A stretch of DNA of 64,000 nucleotides from NCBI GenBank assembly GCA_026419785.1, contig JAODTK010005919.1, positions 1 through 64,000 on the forward strand, in the 5' to 3' direction. The notes below the pieces were generated by a model. That model saw only the letters and a program-made list of their open reading frames with translations, had not been told where the DNA came from and did no database searches. The position numbers were made by a program, and so were the translations under genes. Origin of the DNA: Sclerodactyla briareus. Taxonomy: Eukaryota; Echinodermata; Holothuroidea; Dendrochirotida; Sclerodactylidae. How positions within the stretch are numbered: position 1 is the stretch's first letter; each line of letters starts with the position of its first letter. Below, piece by piece: positions 10,451 to 23,050 of the stretch.

Positions 10451-12552
10451 AATTTGCGTTTATTCGAGATTTTTTTTAACTTTTGTCAGATTCGAATCGA
10501 AACTTTGGATTTTGGAACGACAGTCCGGTCTTGACAACAGTAGGGCTTTTCAAAGTCACCAGAAGTCACATGGTCATAAAATTCGATGTGCTTCCTTCAA
10601 ACGGTTCAACACAGGCTATTTCTGGCGGGAATGGCCGTCCACGGGTTTAACCGCCCTTCCATGTCTAGTTCAAAATGGATACATACTGACAGTCAACAAT
10701 AAAACCTGTAAAATAGGGCGCCGCCCCATCCACATTTAGTGATCTCGCCTGAGGCCACATCTACGCAGTCAATGTGAATCAAATGAACTTAGGAAATTTG
10801 CATAAATCATGCAAATTAGACACACTGATTAATTCCCGTGACCCCGGCTCATCGTATCATTCATGCAATTGTTCAAACAGTCACATGTTTTAGTTCGGTT
10901 ACTGAAGTTCCAAAGTTACTAAAAAAAGTGGCACATTAAATGAACTTTCAGTTACATCGACTCCATGGTAAATTTATCGAGACTGGAAGTAAACCATAAT
11001 CTATCCTTATAGGTTTCGTGAATCCAACAAACTTCACAAATTACAGACGCTTCTGGAAACTAGATAACTCCATTAGCATACTATGAACTAAATCTAACCA
11101 GCTCGGTATTTGGACAAGGCGTTAGAGGGAAAGGAACACGAAATAATTCTGGCGAAGAATATGTAAACATTGAGGATGAAACAAAGCGAACTTAATAAAA
11201 AAAATAAAAAAAAAAAACAACAGACATCTTTTTGCTCGTAACACTTTAAAAAACAATGTGGTGAGATGGTCCATGTGTTTCTGATGTTATCAACCTATCT
11301 TATTGATACTCAAGATGGTCCTAGACAGAACCAGAAGCCAATCGCAATTGTCGATAACCTATTTTTTTTTTATTACTTCAATTTTGGGTATAGTAACACT
11401 ACGTCGAATATATTTTTTTTTTTTTCTACAAACTCTCAGGCTATTTCTACGAACAAATATCTCCATCAGATTCAGAGCGTGTGCTGTCTAGCTTAATAAC
11501 TTGTGTTGACCGAACACTGACTATCAATGGCCAACCATCCGGGGGTTTTTTCATCATATCACACTTCTATGTGTATATTCCGCCCCTGTTTTCTTTCTCT
11601 CTTGCACAAAGTGGCTTAAATCTTTCCCCTGCTCTGGACCTTCAAATGTTCAGCTAATGGATGGCGCCCCCATGCATGCCTCTATATTCATGGGCGTCAA
11701 TCCTTGGGGACGGGGGGACACTCCCCCCCACATTTCGATGGGTGAGGGACACCATATCAAATGTCCCCCCCCCCCCACGTTTGGGCGTATGAGTACATAG
11801 GTCTCATTACATTGCCTCGTGGTTTTGTTGATATCCTATATAAGTGCGGCGGGAATTGAAGCATTTAGGCAACAGCAGAGCAGGATGATGGGCCAACAAG
11901 GACCTCAAACTAACGCGAATTTTCTTCGAATGCCCGAGTTTAGTGCAAAAATTTTCGCGCGCTCCGCGCGCATTTGTTTGGGTGTGCAATTTGGCTTCCA
12001 CTTTTTTGAATTTTTACGAAAATTTTCTATTCTACCCCCAATTGCCTAATTCACGTTTGCAAACTCCTGAATTGATCCTCCATTGATTTTCGTATTTAGA
12101 ATAGGGCATAGAGGCCATCGCAGAATCAACTATTTACAAGGCCCTGAATCACGTCCACAAACTTTCTAACGGTAGCTGATCTAGCTGAAATTGCATAGGA
12201 CCTCCCCACAATTAGCCGGCCCATTGACTTAGACTTACACGCTAAATTGACTTTCTTCGATGAGCTGCGGAGCCCAGGATAAGTTCCCTTCCAATTCACG
12301 TACCGTGACCCTTAGATTCGCTATGGTCGTTTTTTTTTTCTTGGGCGCGTTTCGCACGCGGTTGTGTTTTTCTTCTATTGTCGATGCCAATTATGGAGCA
12401 TGAGTTTTTAACCCGTTCCCTAAAAAAATATATGTTATTCTTCAGAACGTTGAAAAAACTTAATTCAATAACTGACTCATTCAAAACAACGTATGATTTT
12501 TGATTGATATGTCATTATCTTCGAACGATTTACTTCTAGTTATAGCCTACTC

Positions 12553-12726
12553 CCAGGGATGTAATCGAGACAAGATAGCCCGAGACCACCTCACATCTTG
12601 AGTCTATACACTGTAGGTTCGGGGTCTCGCCCTTGAAAGTCTAAAAGTCGAACGCGAGACCAGTTTATTCGAGAACAATTTTATTCAAGAAACCGAGACC
12701 GGTCTCGCGACTACATCCCTGGCCCT
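12553..12726 (+). mobile_element. hAT-like MITE with 8-bp target-site duplication
   Basis: A 174-bp element starts CCAGGGATGTAATCGAGAC and ends GTCTCGCGACTACATCCCTGG plus CCCT, so the termini are inverted repeats. The octamer GCCTACTC flanks it exactly on both sides (12545-12552 and 12727-12734). Termini beginning CAGGG with an 8-bp duplication are typical of the hAT superfamily. It encodes nothing and is a non-autonomous element. A related partial end lies near 8621. Confidence 0.75.
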
Positions 12727-13080
12727 GCCTACTCCATCTGAACAGCTTTTTGCTCACGTTTTCTAAACTTGATTAACTAATAACATTATCGACATCTTTA
12801 TACTTACTCTTACCCCAACTAACAATTTGTCAATGCGCCGTATCAATTAGGTGCCTACAGATTAGTGCGCGACATTCTTCGTTTAATGCTTAAGTAAACT
12901 GCTCAAAGGTTGTCCAATCAAATCCCGAATTATAAAGAATATAATTTCCTTTATATTCCACTAAAGTACGTACCGCCCGTGTTCTTTGCCTTGAAACCAA
13001 TTCATCAGGCGAGGTTCGACCGAGGCGTAGGAATCGGGTTGACTTCCCCCTCCCCCAGTGATAAAGGGGGGCGGCGGTAC

Positions 13081-13102
13081 CACCCCCCCCCCCCCCCCAC
13101 AC
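13081..13102 (+). repeat. Poly-C tract
   Basis: A run of about 17 C lies between GGTACCA and ACACACCC. Its length is probably unreliable in the assembly. Confidence 0.9.
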
Positions 13103-14189
13103 ACCCACTCCTCGAGTGTGAAAAAACCCATTTTTAAGTGGAATGTGCTAGTGGTTCTAGTTTTATAAGTATGCATGGGACTAAAATATACATATAGGCG
13201 AATGCTGGTTAGTGCTGAAGGCGTGGACATAGAGAGGGGGAAGCTCCCGCTCCTATCTAGCATTCCAATTCAGAAAAAAGAAGTTTACCATGGTCCACAA
13301 TGAGACACCGAAATGATATGAAAAAAAATGAGAGAGAGAATGTCTAGAAAGGACCGATAAACCGACAATGGAAATCAGGCGGAAGGTCATTTAATTTTTT
13401 TAATGTGGACGAAAGTGTGGCAAAGTGATCGCGGATTCGCACGCACTATCCTTAGGTGTATTTACGTAGGCCTGACCGGTTCCCGTCACCCGCAAGCTCA
13501 TGAGAACTCATGATTTTAGGGCGATCTTTTTAAAGATTTACGTCGGAAGGAACCCCCCCCCGCCCCCCCGCCGAACGTGGCAAAAAATCTATGACCTAGG
13601 CCATCTAGTATGAATGAATAGAGGATCTCCGACGGTCATGAAAAGTGAGATTTTCGACCACTTTACAACGATGGGCACTCCACGGCCCACGTGCTCAGCA
13701 CATTTTGCCAGAAAACATCACAAGATTCAGAACAAAAAATTGCATTAAAGGACATGTGAAATGCCAAAAAAAATTACGACGGGGGGGGGGCAGGTGCCGT
13801 ACACATTTTTCTGAGATGAGAAATTTCGGGCAAGGAAGGACAAAAATTCGTGAAAAATTTGGGCAGCGAAAAGCAAAAGTAAAAAAAAAAAAGGTGGCAG
13901 AACTTACGAAAATTCTTCTGCGACTGGCCAAATTCATGATAAAAGACCCGAAAAACATGCCAAATTTCCGTGCGGACCAGTATTCCGGTGACCCACCTCA
14001 AATAATTCGGGCAAATTTTGTTGGCCCTTAATAGGAATGGCCCGTATGCCTATGTTTCGGTCCGCTGTTAGTAGAAATACACAGAACTCCAAGGAAGAAC
14101 CTACTTACTCAGGTTACAATTCACCAACTCCCAAAGAAGAGCCCATTACTCAGTACAATCAAGAGATCCCGAGTAGCAAGTCGGCATCT

Positions 14190-14710
14190 AAGGACGTACC
14201 TTATTTCTGTAACAAAGTGAGTTGTTTAAGTGTCATAATGCCTCAGACTGCATCTAAGGCCACCTGAAATGCAAACATTTTCTAAGTGGGAGGAGGGGGA
14301 ATTCGGCGGTCCTCTGAAAAGGAGAATTAGACTTAATAAATCTCACGCCTCAATTCGCTTTGAAGAAAAAACTACAAGATTCACAGCAGCAAGTCGCATC
14401 TATATAAAATTATTTCTGGAACAAAGTGAGTGTTTTAGGAGTGTCATAATGCATCCGACTGCATCTAAGGCCACCTGAATGCAAAATTTTAAAAGTGGGA
14501 GGAGGGGGAATTCGGCGGTACCTCTGAAAGTGAGATTTAGACTTAATAAATCTCACTGCCCTCAATTCGATTTGGCAGAGAAAGGCACAAGATTCAGAGC
14601 AGCAAGTGCATCTATATAAAATTATTTCTGCGAATGAAATGCGTGTTTAGGTGTGCTATTTGTACCAAATTGCATCTATGGCCAGTGGAAAATGCAAAAG
14701 TTTTGCAAGG
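14190..14710 (+). repeat. Tandem array, ~210-bp unit, about two and a half copies
   Basis: 'TATTTCTG.AACAAAGTGAGT' recurs at about 14203, 14411 and (degraded) 14621. Each is followed by a TGTTTAG-type block, then 'GCATCTAAGGCCACCTGAA' or the related 'GCATCTATGGCCAGTGGAA', then 'GGGAGGAGG' and, in the first two, 'AATTCGGCGG' and 'TTAGACTTAATAAATCTCAC'. A weaker relative sits upstream at about 13730-13800. The charged ORF at 13645-14031 falls across this repeat and is not a gene. Confidence 0.75.
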
Positions 14711-14810
14711 GGGAGGAGGAAACCCTCCCCTTAGCCCCCCATCCGTTATCAAACTTCATCCCCCCCCCCCACTCAAAAATTGCTCCTACGCCACTAGGTT
14801 CGGCCTACCC
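14700..14810 (-). mobile_element. Terminal segment of a DNA transposon-like repeat
   Basis: On the minus strand it begins TAGTGGCGTAGGAGCAATTT and runs into a poly-G stretch. A 'cAGTGGCGTAG' terminus is frequent among hAT-like elements. It abuts the tandem array on its left, so the array may be subterminal repeats of the same element. Confidence 0.4.
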
Positions 14811-15451
14811 CCTGAGGCCCCCTCTCAAAAACAAATTCATTTCTGATCCTTATCAATCCGCTTGCCATATCGGCGGAAAAGAGCTCGTATAGTCGGAAGT
14901 AACATTAACTCGCTTTGCCCTATTTGAAGTCATTTTGTTGACGACGGCGGCCGCCATGATGTATGGAAATTTTTATAAATCGTGTGTACGATGTGCTTGA
15001 CCCCAACGAGTGTCTTGTCTAGTTGGGCATTATTTACACAGAATTTACATTTTCGCCCCAACTGGTACACCGTATATACTTCACTATTCTGTAAACTTTT
15101 AACTCAACCTTGGAGTATCTTATTCAGAGGTTAATCTTTTTTCAGAGATCGGTCAAGGTTCCTGCCCAATATAGCTAGACAGTACAATCAGGTGGCATAA
15201 AAATTGAGTAGTGCATAATCCAATTTAAGATCTACTCGAGAACTCGAATACCGTAGGCAAGTGAGCATATTCGGCGAGAAATGGAGAAATACCGAAGCAG
15301 GAATGAAATTTAGGTAACTTTTCCGAGATTTTGAGTAATCTATTCGAATATTGATACAAGCCCACCATTCCAATACCCTGACCTCTACCAAATACCATGA
15401 CCGCGCCACTGCATCACTCCGCAAAATAGGTCCAGAAGACCCTATCACTTA

Positions 15452-15480
15452 TCCCCCCCCCCCCCCCCCCGCCCATTTTA
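15452..15480 (+). repeat. Poly-C tract
   Basis: A run of about 18 C is followed by GCCC. It is one of the longest of the window's many C/G homopolymers. Confidence 0.9.
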
Positions 15481-16249
15481 CCCAAATTGGTGCACCTGCA
15501 GTGGGTTCCTTGTATTATTTGGTTTGTAGTAACTTGGTGACATTTTTTCTTTCACTACATATAAAAGGTTCGTAGACTGCGTGGCGCGACTCCTCAACAT
15601 GTTCCTTTCACAAAATCGCACCTTTAGATGTTTGCAATTAGGCACCAATGCCATTTTCCGGCGATCTGGGGGGTATAACAAGCGAAAAATTCCTTGGTAC
15701 GCTACTCGCCAACCATTATGGCGCCCCGCTTAGATCGTGTATCGCAGTCCGCCTCCTCCCCCCCCCGCCCCCCACGTTTCCGGAATGGTTGACGCCCATG
15801 CCTATATTCTAGCACGCCAATCAACGAAATCATTCGAATCTTTAACAATCGCTAATACCACCAACTTTTTCAAGCAATCGTATATTTTCTCTGAAATTCA
15901 GGCAAGGAATCCCGGAACCCGTGACTTTTCTGTTTCGTTTTCTTCAATGGATACTGCCCACAAAAGCTCAATCACTGGGCAAGTTCAGGGTAGTATAGAT
16001 GCCTCCAACTTCCACTGATACCGCCGTAAACAACGTCTTCGCTTCGCCAATTACAAATGTGCTCTCCTGTTACCGTTTACTTCTCCCGACCCCCCTCCTC
16101 CCTCATGTTTCACCTGTGGTTGCGTCCATGCCAGGCGCGGTACCGAAGATTTTTGTCTGGGGGTTTGAGGTCTGAACCCAAGGAAAGTGCTCTCCCATAA
16201 ATGGCCTCACCCTCCTTATTTGCACTAATAATTATGGCCACCTAGACAC

Positions 16250-17312
16250 ATGCTGCTGCAATATTTGATAATAACAGCTCCAAACCTTCTACTGAACTGC
16301 AAAGAAAAGAAGACTTTTTTGTAAACATTTATCGAACACTTGGGTCGGGGGGTTCATACAGACCCTCCAACCCCCTGGTGCGCACTGTTCCATGTATCGC
16401 GCACAGTGCATTCATGTTTCCCCGAGGCGTATTGATTCGCATATCGAGAAAGTTACTCTGCCAGAAACATTTTCGCTGAGATTCGGTTGTTCGACTCTTC
16501 ACCTATACCTGCGACCCTTCCGCCTACCCTCCAGCGGGTGAGCCGAGGAGGGTTGCACAGTTTAGGGTAAAAAGTTTCCATATAACCAGTATACTGCGGC
16601 GATTCTGGGCATACTGCAATTAACCTTGCTATAATCCAGCTCATGGTTTTCTGCTGATTGGATAAATTCTCTCATGCCTATATGTTTCATGTTTGGAGAG
16701 ATGCACATAGGCTTTACCACCGGCCATTTTTCGTCTTGGAGTAAAGTGGACCGCATGAATGCCATTCCAATCCTTACGTCTCAATCAAATCTAAAATAAA
16801 TTAAGGAGCAGTTTCCTACTGGGCTAATGGCTGTTGAATTGGATAGCGCCATAACCCGGCCGTCAAAAACCAAGATGATACATTGCAACTAGTGAACGAG
16901 GTCCACCGAACGTTCGCTGAAGCTGGCCATTGCCGGTGTTCGAATTGGAAATAAAGCATCACTCCATTCAACCTATCTTTTTGCAGTTGGATGGGGTCAC
17001 TGAACGAGTTACAGTCCGTACTTAACGTTCCTCTGCATAGGCGCGAAGGAACTCGAGCCTTTTACTAAATCCCATCCGCAAGTATCCTGCATTTTTATTA
17101 TGTCTCGGAGGGGGAGGAAGGGGGGGGGGGGTGGTTAGGTAGGAACCAAAGGGAAGCGGCGCGCTCAAGTACATTTACAGGCCCTAAACCCTTCTGCTGC
17201 TTGCAATATTTGCTGACTAATGGCTGGCAAAACCTCTACTGAAACTACCTGCTGCGATAAAATCAGTTTTTTGTTTTTAAAAATCTTCGATCGACTTGGT
17301 CATGGGGGTACG
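16250..17312 (+). repeat. Dispersed direct repeat pair flanking ~0.8 kb
   Basis: The segment at 16250-16375 (TGCTGCTGCAATATTTG ... CTTCTACTGAA ... TTTTTTGT ... ATCGAACACTTGGGTCGGGGG) is matched in the same orientation at 17198-17312 (TGCTGCTTGCAATATTTG ... CCTCTACTGAA ... TTTTTTGT ... GATCGACTTGGTCATGGGGG). The second copy ends in 'TACGCCACTGA', which read in reverse is a hAT-like TCAGTGGCGTA terminus. I take these as two decayed copies of one repeat family. Confidence 0.45.
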
Positions 17313-20300
17313 CCACTGAACGGTGTAATATTATTTATCGGAAAATCGTGAGATTCATAGTCCTCTTTCTGGAAACTGGATGATTGGTCATGGCATGCCC
17401 TCCCGCCTCTCCATTGTTTTGTCGTCCATACAACCCATGTGGTTACTACTACTTTCGGAACTGCGGGGATCACTATTCCGCCCACTTATGTTCCTACAAC
17501 AATCGCGCTGTACACGTTTAAGTTACCATGCTAGCACACGACCCATATTGTTGAATATGCATTAGTATTATAGCAACGCGCGGTCTACGCCATTTAATTA
17601 GTTGTGAATAATCACTCAAACTACGTTAGCCGAATATCAACCACGTTGTTTGAAATGATCATTTCGCGGGTATTTTTACATTTTAGAAGCCAAATAATTA
17701 AGACAACCTTCCAGTCTAATAAGTTTCACGAAAATTTCCAAATTATACATTTTTCATGACAAAGGATACGGATCACAACTTAAGACCTTGAAAAGTGTCA
17801 AATCCCATAACACTATAACAGCCAAGTTAAGCACAAATGAAAGTGAATCATTCTTGGTGTAAGCTCAGAATATCTGCTATTGTCGGTATAAAAACACTCA
17901 TTCGCCGAGGAGGTTTTCGAAAAACTAAAATTATTGATGTAAGGTGTCCTACAATATGCTCTCGTGTTGCGCGATGGCAGGAATTTTTCATTGCACTAGT
18001 AAGATGATGTGTTATTACGTGAATATTCCGAAAGTAGTCGGCACATTACCACACATTAGTCGTGGCATTAGTTTCGCGAAATGCACCAAGTGTACGTTCG
18101 GGTGAGCGGAGAGGAGTAAATTCCACATAATTTTTTATGTGACAGTATGTTACCACAAATCTCATATTTTGTTCTCGACAATTCTGTACCTGAAAATTGA
18201 AACCAAATCCCTGATGAAGTGCAATCGATTTGGCTCAAACAAGCCCATTTTTCTGACATGTCAGACATAACCAGAAGACCATTGTCGGTAATGACCACAC
18301 TGAGTTAATATGGATAGTCCCCTGTCAACAAAGCATCCTTGGAATGGTATTGACTGAGAGAGCAGTGTGGGATCAGGAGGAAGGAGCAGAGGGTGGAGGG
18401 GACTCAGGCCCTGTGTGGTTCAATATTTTTTTTTTACCACTTGGTCATAGGGAGTATGGGGATGGGATAATCCATTCAAAAATTCTCTTGTTATATTATT
18501 CCCCTTTGGTGATTGGTCTGATGCTTAGCTTACGCTCCTCATCTTAACAACCTCGGTGTTATAGGGGTTAGCGTCCCTTGTACATATAGTATATTGCTGA
18601 TACTCGAGGGCCAACCATATAACCCGCGGCTGTCAGAGAGTGCTGGTTAATCCCCTTACAAGGCACTCCTACGAAGGGGTGGGGGAAAGGCTCCATCAGG
18701 GTTGCCCCTGAGATGACACAATCATTTCAATCATATATCCATCTATTGAAACTTTTCAGCGGCACTGGAGATAAAATTAATTTTTGAAGACACAGTTTAA
18801 ATGGTTGCTGCTAACTGGCACCCACAAAGTATTGATGGGTATGCTGTGTATGGCGGGTGTGGTGAGGAATATCCGGTGTCATGTGGCATCAGTTAGATGC
18901 CATGTCCCCCTCCCGCCATCATCATAAGCCTTGACCCATCTTTGTCAGTCCAGTCGTTAATTGCTGCAGAAGATCCGTCTCGTTTGTTATGGTTTTACTC
19001 GACTCTTGTCACTTGATTTCAACAGGTTGATCCTCTCAGATTAGGTTTGCAAATCTCGTCATGACTGCACACATAAGAATGGTGATATACTCCATCAATT
19101 GAATTCGGAGAAGAGACTCAACTAATTGATGACAGTGATGATGATGATCCCAATGCCAGACTAACAACTATCCGCATTGATCATGTACTTGGGTGGCTTC
19201 TGAATGCCTAATCCACTGTCGGGGAGCAGCGTGTGAACCCACTCCCCCCTACTATGGCATGGGGAGCAAAAATAAACTATTTTCAAGGAGCAGAAAAATG
19301 CTAGGAGAATGCATAGAAAAATTGAAAACTGACAGGTGTGAGAGTAAGAACCTGAACATGATACCAGTCATGCTCTGCAGGATCGAACCAACCAGAACTG
19401 GGTTGGCCTCCAAATTAAACCCTGTTAGACCTGTCTTTGAAGTGGCCCTCTAGTGGGTTATAACTGCATTCTGGATAATCGCTATGTTTTACGGGAGCTT
19501 ATTCCATCCCGTCTTGTCACATCCTAGGGTCAAACACGTATTATGAAGAATATTATGGGAGCAACAGTGATATACGCTTTGAGAGTGAGGCTTGTATACT
19601 AACCATATTCCATGAATGACAACCACAGCACAAATCCCACCTGTCGTCACAACACTGCCGAAGGTCAATCCCGAGCTAGTGAAAATGGGTTGGACCAAAA
19701 ATGGAAACTGGGTGAACATGGGTGTACGCTTCTATAGCCCCCACTCATTGGTCCCCTATCTCGCGTAAATCCTCCCCTAGTCCTGTCTCAATAGTCCCCC
19801 CATTTATTTTTCGTTGACGTGTTTGGCAGATTGCTCCAGATGAGAGCATGTACCCAATCGGCACCATTCACATCCAAATTCACTCACCGGCTAGAAATGA
19901 AAATTTGGCCGGTTTTATCAATGCCCCCCCCCGCCCCTTTTGAGGGTTGTACTGTAGGTTTGTCTGGTTGTGGGCCTGGCTGGCCCTATCCATAAACTGA
20001 AGGATGATATTAAAAGTGCCCCCACAAGTCTGACCCATAAGTCCGCCTAGGCAGGGGCCCCGTGCAGACTGGGGTGATTGGGATGGTGAGGGGCGGACAA
20101 TGTCCGGAAGCAGCTGAAACAATTCTTTATGTGAGTGGCTGGGGATGTACCACACCTTCTATGAGTATTGCAATTTGGCCCGAGGACTTTGCACTCTTCC
20201 GGTCTATTTTGTACTAGGCCCTTGAATCCAAGCTCATTTAATCAGGCTCGACGTCCCTGCCGGGCATGGTCCTATGCAAAAAAAACATATTTCCATAACA

Positions 20301-22250
20301 TTAACAGTCCAGTACAATGTTCTGCTATGTAGGCTGTAGTCGTGTATCGGGTATATACATGTGCGTAGTGAACGTTTGACCAACACAAGGAATACCTTCA
20401 TACTTATCTAATCAGGTAGGTAAGGCCTAAGTTACATTCGGTCAGCTCTATCCCAGTTGAGCCCAGGAAGTGTTTGGGTAATTATTACATTTTTTAATAA
20501 AGTTAGCTCTTTCTCCCAGCTGATATTTGCTACTTCATTGTAGATGCCATTTCATTAGTTTCAGTCACACTCTCTTGAGTGGCGTAACACACAACGCTGT
20601 GTTTCACGGAAAATCCCGAAACGTTAATCAAAAGGTACTTCCTATCAAGGTTTTTGTTGACCAAACTGCCATCGAGTCAGTTCACAATGTTGTTATTCTG
20701 ACTAATTCAAGTGTCCTTCTATCCATTGGAAATAATCATGGATGTGTTATAGTGTCATTACTCGATCAATGCATTTCAAGGAATCTTTGTTGAAAAAACA
20801 GTCCAAAATCCTCCAAATGACGTCATGCAGAATCAGTCGATTTGTGCGAAAATATTCTAAATTTGACTATTTGCAAGGAATTATTTGGCAAGATGTATTT
20901 GAACATTTCCAGGGATTTGGATTAAATATAACCCTCAGAAGTTGGTCAATAGACTGGATACAAAGTAATTCACCGCCCACCTCGAGCGTTTGAATTTAGG
21001 TCTTGAATAAACAGACCTACGCGCGCAATGCGCAGTATCCCTTATATCACTCAACAGCGCGGACATACGTGCCCCACACCATTTGTTGACCACTATGTAG
21101 CCAGGTGACATTTAATATTGACATCCAAAGACATGTTTTTGTTCCTTGCCAAACAGTGAAAATGAAATTCCGTAAAGTTACCAAAGCCACGGAAATATCT
21201 CAAACGAAGCGCGATAACACTCGTTGAGCACAAACCATTTAACCCCCTCGAGTTTACATTTATGACGAGAGCCGCGGACTTTTGTCCGATTCCCTATCAT
21301 TGGAGCGTTCGAGAGCCCTGCCGTGGCCAATACCTTGGCGACTCTCAGAGCCTCAATCTCTGCGGAAGTTGTCCTACTCAATACAATGATGGATGCTATG
21401 AATGTGCGACTGTAATGGCTCTTCCTCGACCATTCAAATGGATTATTCAGATTGGCAAACACTGTCTGTTTTACGGCCATTCTATTAAGTAATTTTCTGG
21501 TCATCATATTCACGAAAATGAGTCTGAATTAACGCGAAAAATAGCGAATGAACTTTCTATCCATCCGTTCCAGAGTGGACGAAGCCAATTTAAGTTCTTT
21601 GTCCCCGCGCGTGCCGGGCACGCGTATGAAGGTTTCCAGCAATACTCATTTGATAGCATCTGCCGGAGTGTACTTCTTAGTGCATCTGAGCCTTTCAATC
21701 ATCTATGGCCTAGAACTGTGCATCATGAAAGGTTTTTTTGATGTATGAGATGCGGTTTGGCGAATATTGGATCGCTGCGGTTTTCGTGAAAGCGTCCTAA
21801 AGTAAAAAAAACACGTATTGACCATTGAGAGAAAAACACGGCCTATCGCTGCTGCGTTGAGAGTTCTTTTGCAGTCGATGTCAAGTCAGTTTTTGCACCG
21901 GCGCGCGAGGCGAGGTCCCACCGTGAGAATAGGCGCACATTCAGTCACACTTCTCAGGCCCTTTGTGAGACCCGTCTATTTGAATTCAGTTTGCCTCCAT
22001 CATGGAAGACTTATACTGGATAATAGCCTCAGGTGATTAGAGGAATTGTGAGTGCTCTTAGCAAACAGAATATGGTCCGAAGGAACTGAAGCGAACCAAT
22101 TTCTTGTTAATCTAAACTGCAATTGACTACAAAGCTGATCTCCATGTGTCGGCTTATCCCCGGCGAAATCACGCTTTCGACTGACCTTCAATCGACTTAT
22201 TTCCTGACTCCGATCGACTGAATATTGGAAGGTTTTGCAAGTGTCTAGTT
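17313..22250. other. Intergenic stretch upstream of the CELF gene, no gene recognised
   Basis: I see no conserved exon, RNA gene or clear transposon. The promoter of the downstream gene could lie anywhere here or further upstream if untranslated exons exist; I cannot point to it. A TATAAAA-like string at about 22255-22261 is only some 20-25 bases from the first candidate ATG and is not accepted as a promoter. Confidence 0.4.
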
Positions 22251-22280
22251 TATGTATAAAAACAGCTTCATCACCCCAAC

Positions 22281-22572
22281 ATGACGAACATGGCAGCAAC
22301 TCACTGACCCCTTTCGCCATCGGCCGCAACCGTCCCTCCGCCGGCCCGCCCGGGCCAACAGTACCTCAGCCGCAGCCTGGGCAACTCTCACCTCAGCCGA
22401 ACGGTGTGCCTAACGCTCAACAGCCCATTCCAATGAGGCTCACGACGCAATCAACTCTTCGTGGCCAATTCCAAGAATCTCCTGGAGAAAGACCTGCGCC
22501 CGATCTTTGAGGAATATGGGAGAATTTACGAACTGACGGTGCTTCGCGACCGCATAACGGGGGCACACCAAG
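22281..22572 (+). CDS. CELF (CELF3-6 type): CELF3-6-like RNA-binding protein, first coding exon (N-terminus and first half of RRM1)
   Basis: CELF proteins bind GU-rich RNA through three RRM domains and control splicing, translation and mRNA decay. Two in-frame ATGs (22281, 22290) open a Pro/Gln-rich N-terminus ('[19 protein letters not shown]') leading into RRM1. The end is unmistakable: '[19 protein letters not shown]', then [10 protein letters not shown], ending in the first base of the next Gly codon. 'IYELTVL' marks the CELF3-6 branch; CELF1/2 have 'VYEINVL'. A GT donor (AAG|GTATAC) follows at 22573. Between about 22436 and 22476 the expected 'DAIKLFVGQIPRNL' (with RNP2) is spread over all three frames, as if single bases were missing in short A or G runs; another seems missing near 22297. 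I read these as assembly errors, since both flanks are highly conserved. The start choice and any 5' untranslated exon are uncertain. Confidence 0.88.
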
Positions 22573-22611
22573 GTATACGGCTTTTTTCAGAACAGCTTAG
22601 GGCCTCACCAA

Positions 22612-22695
22612 ATTATATCTAAGTTAGTGACCTAGGCCTAGGCCCATTCATTTTACACTCACTTGATTTACCCAGGCCTAGGCCTAAGCGCATGT
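22612..22695 (+). repeat. TAGGCC-type simple repeat
   Basis: 'GACCTAGGCCTAGGCCCA' and 'CCAGGCCTAGGCCTAAGC' form two short runs of a TAGGCC/CCTAGG unit in the first intron. Runs of this kind are frequent in some marine deuterostome genomes, a weak hint of origin. Confidence 0.6.
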
Positions 22696-23050
22696 CTTCT
22701 GTCCAATAACATTTAACAAATATCATCACACTCAACATTCTCAAAGTATGTCAACATGAATTTGTCCTGTTTGTCCACACGCTGAACCAAGAAGAAACCC
22801 CCCTACCCCTGACCCCACCTCTAATCCCTGAAACTATTAAATCTTATGCATCAGGTACACATGGGCTCCTTAGGTAGGTTTCAGAAGATAAGAAAGCACC
22901 ATTAGAACCCTCTCACATCCTCCCACACGTGTTGCACTCTTGTTTTCCCTTGTCTGTGACTGTCTGTCAGTCCTGGCTGTGCTGTACTAAATACCTAGTC
23001 CTAATCATGTTTGGCTGCCCGTTAAAGAGGTCTCCTTGTTGTCCTCCCAG

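Larger units (their letters stand above)
11690..15801. mobile_element. Possible large composite DNA-transposon-like unit (~4.1 kb)
   Basis: The left end reads ATGGGCGTCAATCC and the right end is its near-perfect reverse complement (GGTTGACGCCCATG). The exact octamer CTATATTC lies immediately outside both, at 11682-11689 and 15802-15809, as expected for a hAT-type 8-bp target duplication. G- or C-rich subterminal runs follow both ends. No transposase is recognisable inside, and the interior carries other repeats, including a smaller MITE and a ~210-bp tandem array. The two ends may instead belong to separate short elements, with the octamer match accidental. Confidence 0.35.

Noticed and set aside
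13645-14031. Plus-strand open frame of 128 codons with a Lys/Arg-rich sequence
   Set aside because: It overlaps a degenerate copy of the ~210-bp tandem repeat and poly-G and poly-A tracts; the basic composition comes from A-rich repeats.
21178-21513. Minus-strand frame containing 'TSAEIEALRVAKVLATAG', which hints at an RNase H-type AE motif
   Set aside because: A single short motif with none of the other RNase H catalytic positions identifiable and no reverse transcriptase nearby, so not supportable.
22253-22262. TATAAAA-like string before the first CELF ATG
   Set aside because: Only 20-25 bases from the ATG, leaving almost no 5' untranslated region, and such strings are common in this A/T-rich sequence.
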